From the NCBI RefSeq assembly GCF_001990265.1, contig NZ_LYVN01000001.1:21220-85219 (forward strand): a DNA stretch of 64,000 nucleotides, given 5' to 3'. The stretch's first letter is position 1; each line of letters starts with the position of its first letter. The DNA is from Sphingopyxis sp. KK2 (GTDB taxonomy: Bacteria > Pseudomonadota > Alphaproteobacteria > Sphingomonadales > Sphingomonadaceae). The position numbers were made by a program, and so were the translations under genes. Positions 8,911 to 16,767 of the stretch are shown in pieces. The notes under the pieces are model-generated. The model had not been told where the DNA came from and made no database searches. It saw nothing but the letters and a program-made list of their open reading frames with translations.

Positions 8911-9888
8911 GTGACGGCCGACGCCGACATCATCGACGCGCTGCGCGCTGCCGGGCTGGCGGGGGAGGGCGAGGTCGTCCTCCAGCCGCTGACCGGCGGC
9001 GTGTCGTGCGATGTTTGGAGGGTCGACAGTCCGGTCGGCCCGATCGTCGTCAAGCGCCCGCTGCCGCAACTGCGTGTCGCCGCCGAATGGCTCGCCCCCG
9101 TCGAGCGCGGGACCAGCGAGGTGCGCTGGCTGCGCCGCGCGCGCGGTGTCGATCCACATATCGCGCCCGAGGTTCTCGCCGAGCTGCCGGGCCATTCCTT
9201 TGCGATGCGCTTTCTTCCGGGCTGTCCGGTGTGGAAGGACGAGCTGATGGCGGGGCGCGTCGATGCCGATTTCGCCGCACAGGTCGGGAAGGGCATCGCC
9301 GCCGTCCACGCCGCCACCGCCCATAACGACGCCGACCGCGCCGACTTCCCCAACGACGACATGTTCCGCGCGCTGCGCGTCGATCCCTTCCTGCTCTATG
9401 TTGCGCAGCATGACGCCGAACTCGCGCCCGCGCTCACCGCGCTCGCCGAGGATCTTTCGGGCCGCAAGATCGCGCTCGTCCATGGCGACGTCAGCCCCAA
9501 GAATATCCTCGTCAGCGCCGACGGCCCGGTCTTCCTCGACGCCGAATGCGCGGTCTATGGCGACCCAGCGTTCGACCTGGCCTTCTGCACCACGCACTTG
9601 CTGCTCAAGGCGGTCTGGTCGGGCGACGCGCGGATGAAGGAAGCCGCTGCGGCGCTGGTCGCCGCTTACCGCGCGGGCATCGACTGGGAGGATGCCGACG
9701 GCCTGCTTCTCCGTGCGGGCAGGCTCACCGCAGCGCTGCTGCTCGCGCGCGTCGAGGGCAAATCGCCTGCGCCCTATCTTACCGACCCCGAACATAAGAC
9801 CATCGTGCGCGATCAGGCGCGCGCGCTGGTCCGCGCGCCTAGGCCGATCGACGCGCTCGTTGCCAATTGGAAAAGGACTTCTGAATGA
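8911..9888 (+). CDS. APH-type phosphotransferase (small-molecule kinase)
   Basis: Aminoglycoside-phosphotransferase/choline-kinase fold protein, 325 residues. Lys48 lies in IVVKRP (nucleotide-binding strand). The catalytic loop HGDVSPKN has Asp193 and Asn198. The metal-binding segment is FLDAE, with Asp210. It should transfer ATP phosphate to a hydroxyl. It overlaps the enolase-like gene by 4 bases, which points to phosphorylating the substrate that the enolase-type enzyme then dehydrates; that link is inference. GTG 8911 is chosen over an upstream ATG because the latter lies inside the preceding gene. Confidence 0.83.
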   Translation: MTADADIIDALRAAGLAGEGEVVLQPLTGGVSCDVWRVDSPVGPIVVKRPLPQLRVAAEWLAPVERGTSEVRWLRRARGVDPHIAPEVLAELPGHSFAMRFLPGCPVWKDELMAGRVDADFAAQVGKGIAAVHAATAHNDADRADFPNDDMFRALRVDPFLLYVAQHDAELAPALTALAEDLSGRKIALVHGDVSPKNILVSADGPVFLDAECAVYGDPAFDLAFCTTHLLLKAVWSGDARMKEAAAALVAAYRAGIDWEDADGLLLRAGRLTAALLLARVEGKSPAPYLTDPEHKTIVRDQARALVRAPRPIDALVANWKRTSE

Positions 9889-11183
9889 CTTCGCCCATCG
9901 CTTCCGTCACCGGCCGCCAGCTCTGGGACTCGCGCGGCCGCCCCACGGTCGAGGCCGAAGTCACGCTTGTCTCGGGCGCGGTTGGCCGCGCCATCGCACC
10001 TGCGGGCGCTTCGCGCGGCGCGCATGAGGCGATCGACCTGCGTGACGGCGGTACCGCCTTTGGCGGCTTCGGCGTCGATCGCGCGGTGGCGGGTATCGGG
10101 TCGGAGATCGCGCGAGCGATCACCGGCATGGATGCGCATGATCAGGCGGCGGTCGACGCCGCGCTCTGCGCGCTCGACGGCACGCCGAACAAGGCACGCC
10201 TCGGCGCGAACGCCGTCGTCGCGGTGTCGATGGCGGTGCTCCACGCCGCCGCCGCCGATGCGGGGCAGCCGCTGTGGCGCTACCTTGCGGGCGATGCGAA
10301 AGTCCGCATTCCGCTCCCCGAAATCCAGATCTTCGGCGGCGGTGCGCACGCCGGGCGGCGCACCGATGTGCAGGACTTCATGATCATGTGCCCGACCGCC
10401 GGCAGCTTCCGTCGCGCTCTTGAGATCACGGACGATGTCTACCGCGCCGCGGGCAGGCTGATGGAAGCGAAAGGCCCGCTCAGCGGCGTTGCCGACGAGG
10501 GCGGCTGGTGGCCCAATTTCGCGTCGAACGAGGATGCCCTCGACACGCTCACGAAAGCGATCGAGGCGAGCGGCCACCGCGCGGGCGAGGATGTCTTCAT
10601 CTCGCTCGACATCGCCGCCAACGAACTCGGCGACGCTTCGGGCTACCGCCTCGCGCTCGACGATGGGCGGCTGACGAGCGAAGCGATGGCCGCGCGCATC
10701 ATCGAATGGGCGGGGCGTTATCCGATCCTGTCGATCGAGGACCCCGCGGGGCAGGATGACTGGGCCGCGATGGCCGCCGTCACCGCCGCGATCGGCGACC
10801 GCGTCCAGATCATCGGCGACGATGTGCTCGTCACCAATGCCGAGCGCGTCGCGCGCGCCGGCGACGCGGGGGTGTGCAACGCCGCGCTGATCAAGGTCAA
10901 CCAGGTCGGCACCGTGACCGAGGCCAAGGCCGCGCTCGATGCCGCCAGGGCGCGCGGCTGGGGCGCGATCGTCTCGGCGCGCTCGGGCGAGAGCGAGGAC
11001 GTCACCATCGCGCATCTCGCGACCGGCTGGAACGCGGGGCAGCTCAAGGTCGGCAGCTTCACCCGCTCCGAGCGCATGGCGAAGTGGAACGAGATGCTGC
11101 GCATCGAGGAAGCGATGGGTGATGATGCGGTCTTCGCGGGCTTCTCGGCCTTCGCGGGCAGCATCGGCGCGGTCGCGGCATGA
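9885..11183 (+). CDS. Enolase paralogue with altered active site
   Basis: Full-length enolase-family protein (432 residues). Conserved metal and catalytic positions are Ser43 (GAS), His155, Glu205 (DEGG), Asp242, Glu285 (IEDP), Asp312 (GDD), Lys337 (LIKVNQ), Arg366 and Lys388. Three positions differ from glycolytic enolase. The mobile loop GASTG is GASRG (Arg44). QEFM is QDFM (Asp164 at the yeast Glu168 position). SHRSGE is SARSGE (Ala365 at the yeast His373 position). The gene sits between a kinase and a 2-hydroxyacid dehydrogenase with ATGA overlaps on both sides. I infer an enolase-type elimination on a phosphorylated hydroxy acid other than 2-phosphoglycerate. Confidence 0.85.
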   Translation: MTSPIASVTGRQLWDSRGRPTVEAEVTLVSGAVGRAIAPAGASRGAHEAIDLRDGGTAFGGFGVDRAVAGIGSEIARAITGMDAHDQAAVDAALCALDGTPNKARLGANAVVAVSMAVLHAAAADAGQPLWRYLAGDAKVRIPLPEIQIFGGGAHAGRRTDVQDFMIMCPTAGSFRRALEITDDVYRAAGRLMEAKGPLSGVADEGGWWPNFASNEDALDTLTKAIEASGHRAGEDVFISLDIAANELGDASGYRLALDDGRLTSEAMAARIIEWAGRYPILSIEDPAGQDDWAAMAAVTAAIGDRVQIIGDDVLVTNAERVARAGDAGVCNAALIKVNQVGTVTEAKAALDAARARGWGAIVSARSGESEDVTIAHLATGWNAGQLKVGSFTRSERMAKWNEMLRIEEAMGDDAVFAGFSAFAGSIGAVAA

Positions 11184-12100
11184 TCGTCCTCCACGCGCGT
11201 CCCAGCCCCGGCTTTCGCGAAGCCGTGGATGCGATCTTCGGTCCGGGCGTCGTGACGCATGTCGACGAGGCTGCACCGCTCGACGATGTCGCGCCCGACA
11301 TCACCGCGCTGCTCCATGTGCTGACCCCGGTGACCCCCGGGTTCATCGCATCGGCGCCGAAATTGAAGCTCGTCCAGAAACTCGGCGTCGGGGTGAACAC
11401 CATCGCGCTCGACGCGGCGCGTGACCATGGCGTTGCGGTGTGCAACATGCCCGGCACCAACAGCCAGGCGGTCGCTGAAATGGCGCTGTCGCTGATGATG
11501 GCGGTGCTGCGCCGCACCTGTTTTTTCGACGCGCGTACCCGCGCCGGGCAGGGTTGGACCGCCGACCCGTCCGAACTCGATCAGGTCGGCGAAATCGGCG
11601 GGCGCACGATCGGCCTCGTCGGCTTCGGCAATTCGGCGCAGTTGCTCGCGCCCGCGCTCGCGGCGCTCGGCGCGAAGATCGCCTATACGGCGCGCAGCCA
11701 GCGCGACGTGCCCTACGAGTTCCTACCTCTCGACGAGTTGCTCGCGACCAGCGACATCGTCTCGCTGCACATCCCGCTGACCGACGAGACGCGCGCCAGC
11801 ATCGATCCCTTCGCGATGAAGCAGGGCGCGGTGCTGGTGAACACCGCGCGCGGCGAACTCGTCGACGAAGCCAGGCTCGTCGACGCGCTGACCAGCGGCC
11901 ATCTGCGCGGCGCCGGCCTCGACGTCTTCGCCGAGGAACCGCTGCCGCGCGGCAATCCGCTGCTGGGCCTGCCCAATGCGGTGCTCGCGCCGCATATCGC
12001 TTGGCTCACTCCCGAAACGCTCGTGCGCAGCCTGACCGTCGCGCACGAGAATTGCCGCCGCCTCGCCGCCGGCGAACCCTTCGTGCATCAGGTGGTCTAA
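11180..12100 (+). CDS. D-isomer-type 2-hydroxyacid dehydrogenase
   Basis: NAD(P)-dependent 2-hydroxyacid dehydrogenase (PGDH/hydroxypyruvate-reductase-like), 306 residues. Rossmann loop GLVGFGNSAQ is near residue 145. The catalytic triad is Arg in NTARGELVD, Glu in FAEEP and His in APHIAW. It interconverts a 2-oxo acid and a 2-hydroxy acid. It overlaps the enolase-like gene by 4 bases and the next gene by one base (TAATG), so it is translated as part of the same unit. With the kinase it resembles a hydroxypyruvate-to-glycerate-to-phosphoglycerate logic; the real substrate is unknown. Confidence 0.87.
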   Translation: MIVLHARPSPGFREAVDAIFGPGVVTHVDEAAPLDDVAPDITALLHVLTPVTPGFIASAPKLKLVQKLGVGVNTIALDAARDHGVAVCNMPGTNSQAVAEMALSLMMAVLRRTCFFDARTRAGQGWTADPSELDQVGEIGGRTIGLVGFGNSAQLLAPALAALGAKIAYTARSQRDVPYEFLPLDELLATSDIVSLHIPLTDETRASIDPFAMKQGAVLVNTARGELVDEARLVDALTSGHLRGAGLDVFAEEPLPRGNPLLGLPNAVLAPHIAWLTPETLVRSLTVAHENCRRLAAGEPFVHQVV

Positions 12101-12792
12101 TGTCGCTCCCCATCGTCCTCATCACCGGCCAGCTTTTGACCGACGCCGTCTGGCAACCGCTGCTGGACGCCTGGTCCGACCGCGAGATCATCGTTGCCGA
12201 CAACCAAAGCGATGACACGATCGAAGGCTTTGCCCAGCGCCTCCTCGACAACGCACCGCCGAAATTTGCGCTTGTCGCCCACGCCATGGGCGGCTTCGTC
12301 GCCTTCGAGGTGATGCGCCGCGCCCCCGAACGCGTCGCGAAGCTCGCGCTGATCTCCACGCTCGCTTCGGCCGACGGCCCCGCGCAGACCGCACGGCGGC
12401 AGGGCTATATCGACCTCGTCGAAGCCGGAAACTTTGACCAGGTCGTCGAGGAACGCCTCCCGATCCTCTTTCCCGAGGAAAGGCGGAATGACACCCGCCT
12501 CCTTGGCATCGCGCGCCGGATGGCCGCCGACACCGGCGCCGACACTTTCCTCGCCCAGCAGCGCGCGATCATGGCGCGCATCGACAGCCGCCCGCGCCTC
12601 GGCGAGATCGCGGTTCCGACCTTGCTGATCTGGGGCGAAAAGGACGGCATCACCAGCCGCGCGCATCATGACGAAATATTGGAAGCCATCCCCAGCGCGA
12701 AGCTCGAGGTGATCGCGGGGGCCGGGCATCTGCCGACGGTCGAGGCGCCCGAGGTGGTGGTGCCATTGCTTACGGCGTTCGTAGATCAATAA
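12100..12792 (+). CDS. Alpha/beta-hydrolase lacking the nucleophile serine
   Basis: Alpha/beta-hydrolase fold protein, 230 residues. The nucleophile elbow reads VAHAMGG, so the position normally held by Ser is Ala62. The codon is GCC, not a one-base neighbour of AGC. The other triad members look present: Asp in WGEKDG and His in GAGHLPTVEAP. It is therefore probably not a conventional esterase; it could be a lyase, a binding protein or an inactive homologue. It is the last gene of the ligase-kinase-enolase operon, followed by a block of nested inverted repeats. Confidence 0.8.
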   Translation: MSLPIVLITGQLLTDAVWQPLLDAWSDREIIVADNQSDDTIEGFAQRLLDNAPPKFALVAHAMGGFVAFEVMRRAPERVAKLALISTLASADGPAQTARRQGYIDLVEAGNFDQVVEERLPILFPEERRNDTRLLGIARRMAADTGADTFLAQQRAIMARIDSRPRLGEIAVPTLLIWGEKDGITSRAHHDEILEAIPSAKLEVIAGAGHLPTVEAPEVVVPLLTAFVDQ

Positions 12793-12797
12793 CTTAC

Positions 12798-12968
12798 GTC
12801 ATCCCGCGGAGGGTGTCGGGAGGCACGTGACTCCCGGCACGATCCAGCTTTCTTTTCTTCCTTATTCTTCGAGCCTTCGCGCCTTTGCGTGAAACCAAGA
12901 AAATCTCACGCAAAGGCGAAAAGGCCACAAAGAAGGAATAAGCTGGATCCCCGCCTGCGCGGGGATGA
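12798..12968. repeat. Nested inverted-repeat block between convergent genes
   Basis: Three nested palindromes fill the gap. The outer is GTCATCCCGC (from 12798) against GCGGGGATGAC. The middle is GATCCAGCTT (12841-12850) against AAGCTGGATC (12940-12949). The inner is CGCCTTTGCGTGA (12880-12892) against TCACGCAAAGGCG (12906-12918), perfect. A further hairpin lies at 12812-12840. It resembles dispersed REP-like elements and may also stop transcription from both sides. The inner arm resembles the repeats around the GxxExxY gene at 35.6-36.1 kb. Confidence 0.7.
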
Positions 12969-12977
12969 CGATATGGG

Positions 12978-14030
12978 TTATTTGAGCTCCGCCCGCACCA
13001 TCGCCGCCCCATCGACCATCGCCTTCAGCTTGGCCTGGCTATGCTCGCGGCTGTGATATTTCATCCCGCAATCGGGCGCGATCCACAGACGTTCGGCATC
13101 GACATAGCGCAAAGCCTCGCGAATGCGTCCCGCGACCACTTCGGGCGTCTCGACCTCGGGGATCGACAGGTCGAGGACCCCGTACATGATTGTCTTGGTC
13201 GGCAGTTCGGCGAGGATCGACGGATCGAGCCCGGGCTGCGCCGCCTCGATCGAGATCACGTCGATCGCCGACGCCTCCAGCTCGGCAAGGAAGTCATAGG
13301 CCTTGGGCTTCGGCCCCGTCGCGCCCGCACCATGGTGGACCATCGCATAGCCGAAGCAGATGTGCAGCGCGGTCATCCCGCCAACGCCGTCGAGCGCGCG
13401 GTTGATCGACTCGATCGCATAGGCATTGGCCTCGGCCGCGCGCGCCTGCAGATAGGGTTCGTCGAGCTGGACGACATCGACCCCCGCCGCGAACAGATCC
13501 TTGATCTCGGCATTGACCGCATCGGCATAGTCCATCGCGAGCGACCGCAGGTCCGGATAATAGCCGTTCTCGGCCTGCTGCGTCATCGTGAAGGGGCCGG
13601 GTAGGGTGAGCTTCACCGGCTTGGTCGAATGACGCCGGAGGAACGCCGCATCCTGCGCCTCGATCGGTGCCACGCGGCGGATCGGACCCGATACCAGCGG
13701 CACCGGATTGGCGTTGCCCGTGCGGTCGATCGCGGTGCCATGCTTTTCGGTGTCGATCCCCGACAGCGCGGTCGCGAGCCGGTTCGAATAGCTTTCGCGC
13801 CGCATCTCGCCGTCGCCGACGATGTCGATGCCCAGTTCTTCCTGATCGCGGATCGCCATCAGCGTCGCGGCCTCCTGCGCGTCGGCGAGCCAAGGTTCGG
13901 GGATACGCCACAGCGTCTCGGCGCGCACGCGCGGGGGCAAGCTCGCCTTCAATCTTTCGCGGTCGATCAGCCAGTCGGGCTGGGGGTAGCTTCCGACGAT
14001 TGTTGTCGGCAATATGGGAAGGTTCTGCAA
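12978..14030 (-). CDS. MetE C-terminal-type zinc methyltransferase family protein
   Basis: A 350-residue protein matching only the catalytic (C-terminal) half of cobalamin-independent methionine synthase. The zinc-ligand pattern is intact: His223 and Cys225 (LHICFG), Glu262 and Cys321 (APDCGMK). An early TTIVGSYPQP block is also typical. This family includes core MetE proteins and epoxyalkane:coenzyme M transferases, so it may join or remove an alkyl or methyl group on a thiol. I chose TTG 14030 because AGAGGAC lies just upstream; TTG 14060 is an alternative. It is divergent from the second CoA ligase, with operator site f in the gap, so it belongs to the catabolic regulon, not obviously to methionine synthesis. 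Confidence 0.82.
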   Translation of the reverse strand: MQNLPILPTTIVGSYPQPDWLIDRERLKASLPPRVRAETLWRIPEPWLADAQEAATLMAIRDQEELGIDIVGDGEMRRESYSNRLATALSGIDTEKHGTAIDRTGNANPVPLVSGPIRRVAPIEAQDAAFLRRHSTKPVKLTLPGPFTMTQQAENGYYPDLRSLAMDYADAVNAEIKDLFAAGVDVVQLDEPYLQARAAEANAYAIESINRALDGVGGMTALHICFGYAMVHHGAGATGPKPKAYDFLAELEASAIDVISIEAAQPGLDPSILAELPTKTIMYGVLDLSIPEVETPEVVAGRIREALRYVDAERLWIAPDCGMKYHSREHSQAKLKAMVDGAAMVRAELK

Positions 14031-14066
14031 CGCTTGTCCTCTCGATTTTTTGCTGGCCAAGCATTT

Positions 14067-14082
14067 GCTTAGTATTCTATCT
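14067..14082. promoter_or_regulatory. Operator-like site f (MarR-type)
   Basis: GCTTAGTATTCTATCT: TTAG-TATT-CTAT, left half perfect, right half one base off in the core. It lies in the divergent gap of the MetE-type and ligase 2 genes. Confidence 0.55.
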
Positions 14083-14125
14083 AATTCAAGAAAAATTGAC
14101 CGAAATCGAGTTTGGGGAGAGTGAA

Positions 14126-15688
14126 ATGATCGATCTGGATGCCATCCGGACCCTGGCCCATATCCCGGGCGCGCAGGCGCGCGCGCGCGGCGACGCGATC
14201 GCCGTCAAATATGGCGACCGCGAAACGAGTTTCGCCGACCTCGACCGGCAATCCAACCGCGTCGCCAATGCGCTGATCGCCGCGGGCATCCAGCCCGGCG
14301 ACCGTGTTTCGGCGCTCACCAAGAATCATGACGCCTGGTATCCGCTCTTCTTCGGCACCGCGCTCGCGCGCGCCTGTTTCGCGCCGATCAACAACCGGCT
14401 CGTCCCGGCCGAGGTCGGCTTCATCGTCGGCGACGCTGCCCCGGAATATCTGTTCGTCGGCGAGGATTTCTTCGACTGCGCGCTCGCCGCGGTCGCGGGG
14501 CTCGCCAACCCGCCGCGCCTCGTCGCGCTCTATGGCGCGCATCCGCAGTTCACGCCGTTCGACGAATGGCTTGGCGACGCCTCCGACGCCGCGCTGTCCG
14601 GTCCCGACCTCGCCGACGACGTGCTGCAACTCTACACCAGCGGCACTACGGGTCTGCCCAAGGGCGTCGTGCTGACGCACCGCAATTACCGCACCTTCCT
14701 CGAGGCCGCGACCGAGGTCGACGGTTTCGCCTATGGCCAGGACGAGACGGTGATCATCGTCATGCCGCTCTTCCATGTCGCGGGGACCAATGTCAGCTTC
14801 TCGGGGCTGGCGCAGGGCGGCCGCCTGTTGCTCGTCAAGGATTTTACCCCCGCCGACGCGATCCGTATGATGCGCGAGGAGAATGTTGCGCACGCCTTCC
14901 TCGCCCCCGCGATGATCCAGATGATGCTGATGCAGCCCGCGGCGGGCGAGGGGCCCTATCCGGCGCTGCAATCGATCGCCTATGGCGCCTCGCCGATCGC
15001 CGAGGATGTGCTGCGCCGTGCGCGCGCGACCTTCGGCTGCGACTTCGTGCAGTTCTACGGCATGACCGAGTCGGCCGGCGGCGGCTCCTATCTTTCGCCG
15101 AGCGCGCACGACATTCCGGGCAAGCTCACCTCGTGCGGCAAGCCTTGGCCGGGGGTTGCGATGGCGATCCTCGACGGCGAAGGCGGCGAACTCGGCGACG
15201 GCGAGATCGGCGAGATCGCGATCCGCGGCGGCATCGTGATGAAGGAATATTGGAACCGCGGCCCCGCCACCGAGGAAACGCTTGCGGGCGGCTGGCTCCA
15301 CACCGGGGACGTCGGTTACCGCGACGCCGACGGCTTCTATTTCGTCCACGACCGGATCAAGGACATGATCGTGTCGGGCGGCGAGAATATCTACCCTGCC
15401 GAGGTCGAAAGCGCGATCATGGGCTGCCCCGGCGTCGCCGATGTCGCGGTGATCGGCGTGCCCGATGACAAATGGGGTGAGGCCGCGAAGGCGCTGATCG
15501 TCGCGTCGCCCGATGGCGCGCCCGATCCCGCCGCGGTGATCGCCTGGGCGCGCGAACGCATCGCCGCCTACAAGACCCCCAAGAGCGTGGAATTCATCGA
15601 GGCGCTGCCGCGCAACCCCTCGGGCAAGGTGCTCCGCCGCGAACTGCGCGCGCCTTATTGGGAGGGCAAGGGTAGGGCGGTCGGGTAA
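14126..15688 (+). CDS. Acyl-CoA ligase (AMP-forming), second
   Basis: ANL-family acid-CoA ligase of 520 residues. Motifs are LYTSGTTGLPKGVV near residue 172, YGMTESAGG near 311, WLHTGDVGYRD near 390, SGGENIYPAEVE near 418 and the catalytic PRNPSGKVLRRELR near the end. It differs from ligase 1 and lies nearer to the FadD/cyclohexanecarboxylate-CoA ligase-like members; the substrate is not readable. ATG 14126 has GGGGAGAG upstream and replaces a longer open frame that reads through the operator gap. It is followed at 13 bases by a small lipoprotein gene. Confidence 0.88.
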   Translation: MIDLDAIRTLAHIPGAQARARGDAIAVKYGDRETSFADLDRQSNRVANALIAAGIQPGDRVSALTKNHDAWYPLFFGTALARACFAPINNRLVPAEVGFIVGDAAPEYLFVGEDFFDCALAAVAGLANPPRLVALYGAHPQFTPFDEWLGDASDAALSGPDLADDVLQLYTSGTTGLPKGVVLTHRNYRTFLEAATEVDGFAYGQDETVIIVMPLFHVAGTNVSFSGLAQGGRLLLVKDFTPADAIRMMREENVAHAFLAPAMIQMMLMQPAAGEGPYPALQSIAYGASPIAEDVLRRARATFGCDFVQFYGMTESAGGGSYLSPSAHDIPGKLTSCGKPWPGVAMAILDGEGGELGDGEIGEIAIRGGIVMKEYWNRGPATEETLAGGWLHTGDVGYRDADGFYFVHDRIKDMIVSGGENIYPAEVESAIMGCPGVADVAVIGVPDDKWGEAAKALIVASPDGAPDPAAVIAWARERIAAYKTPKSVEFIEALPRNPSGKVLRRELRAPYWEGKGRAVG

Positions 15689-15701
15689 GACGGCCGCGTC
15701 G

Positions 15702-16091
15702 ATGTGGAGGCTGATCCCGCTGGCACTGCTCGCGACGCTTGTTGGCGGCTGCGACGACGGTTGCGGCAATGAGATTATCACGCGGAGCGATGCTACGGGC
15801 GGAGCGCACAGCGCGGTGATGTTCAATCGCAATTGCGGCGCGACGACCGGCTTCACGACCCAGATATCGATCGTTCCGTCCGGTGAGCAGCCTTCGGGGG
15901 CGGGCAATGCGTTTGTGGCCGACGACGATCATGGCGCCGCCACGACGGGCGATTGGGGTGGTCCGTGGGCCGAGATGACATGGCTCGCGCCCGACCATTT
16001 GCGAATACGCTACGTTCCGAAATCGCGGTTGTTCAAGCAGGAAGAGAACGTCTCGGACGTCAAGATCAGCTACGAGCCCGTCGCCCGCTGA
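15702..16091 (+). CDS. Predicted small lipoprotein, function unknown
   Basis: A 129-residue protein with a short signal peptide and lipobox LVGGC, acylation Cys at residue 17. The mature part is Gly/Thr-rich with two further cysteines close to the N-terminus (CDDGCGNE) and a Cys in NRNCGATT. No family recognised. It lies 13 bases after the CoA ligase gene and ends next to the terminator of the convergent operon. It is probably anchored in the inner leaflet of the outer membrane or in the inner membrane facing the periplasm. Confidence 0.65.
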   Translation: MWRLIPLALLATLVGGCDDGCGNEIITRSDATGGAHSAVMFNRNCGATTGFTTQISIVPSGEQPSGAGNAFVADDDHGAATTGDWGGPWAEMTWLAPDHLRIRYVPKSRLFKQEENVSDVKISYEPVAR

Positions 16092-16099
16092 CCGCCCCC

Positions 16100-16131
16100 A
16101 AAAAAACGGCCCGGTGCTCGCACACCGGGCC
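16100..16131 (-). terminator. Rho-independent terminator of the leftward operon
   Basis: Perfect 9-base stem (GGCCCGGTG and CACCGGGCC, 16108-16131) with a 6-base loop. On the minus strand it is followed by a run of seven T. It lies 26 bases after the stop of the glyoxalase-fold gene. Confidence 0.85.
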
Positions 16132-16156
16132 AAGAGGAGTTCCTGAGGAGGATATG

Positions 16157-16750
16157 TTATTCGGCGGGCACCGGCGTCCGCCCGGTGATCATGCCCTTGG
16201 CGCGCGTGCCATCGGCGCGGGCCGGGTCGTGCGCCACGTCGCTCGCGTCGAATTCCTTGGTCCACGCCGCGAATTCCAGGCACACGCCGTCGGGATCGAA
16301 AAAATAGATCGAGCGCACGAACACGCCGGGGTGCATCTTTTCGGCGAGGTTGGTTTCGCTGTCGTCATGGTTCAGCACGCCCGAAACGCGGACGCCCTTT
16401 TCCTTGAGCCGGTCGCAATAGGCGTCGAACTTGTCGGCCGCGACGTTGATCGCGATATGGTTCATCGAGCCGTGCGCCGAGGTGAAATTGCCCTCGCCGG
16501 GCAGCGCCTCGGGCGCCGAGATGCCGGGGACCGCTTCGGGAGCATCGGCGAACCAGAAAAAGGCGATGCTGTCGCCATTGCCGCAGTCGAAGAAGAAATG
16601 CTGGCCGCGTCCGCCGGGCAGGTCGAGCGTCTTGATCAGCGGCATGCCGAGGATGTCGCGGTAAAATTCGACCGTCTTCGCCATGTCCTTGCACACCAGC
16701 GCCAGATGATTGACGCCGCGGAATTCGAACTCGCTATTGGTTGCAGCCAT
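16157..16750 (-). CDS. Glyoxalase/VOC-family protein
   Basis: Vicinal-oxygen-chelate fold protein of 197 residues. It shows two beta-alpha-beta-beta-beta modules. Metal-ligand candidates are His in VNHLALV near residue 14, His in MNHIAIN near 95 and Glu in CLEFA near 158. The family covers lyases, isomerases and ring-cleaving dioxygenases acting at a metal. ATG 16750 is chosen from the AAGGAGAC upstream; a longer open frame runs on into the GST. It is the last gene of the leftward six-gene operon, before the terminator. Confidence 0.83.
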   Translation of the reverse strand: MAATNSEFEFRGVNHLALVCKDMAKTVEFYRDILGMPLIKTLDLPGGRGQHFFFDCGNGDSIAFFWFADAPEAVPGISAPEALPGEGNFTSAHGSMNHIAINVAADKFDAYCDRLKEKGVRVSGVLNHDDSETNLAEKMHPGVFVRSIYFFDPDGVCLEFAAWTKEFDASDVAHDPARADGTRAKGMITGRTPVPAE

Positions 16751-16767
16751 TATCCGTCTCCTTGGGC

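Noticed and set aside
6119..14030. DMSP demethylation gene cluster
   Set aside because: Ligase and MetE-type protein superficially suggest methyl/thiol metabolism, but the defining demethylase DmdA and hydratase DmdD are not present.
14081..15907. 608-codon minus-strand open frame opposite the second CoA ligase
   Set aside because: Shadow frame; composition is Arg/Asp/Gly-rich without motifs.
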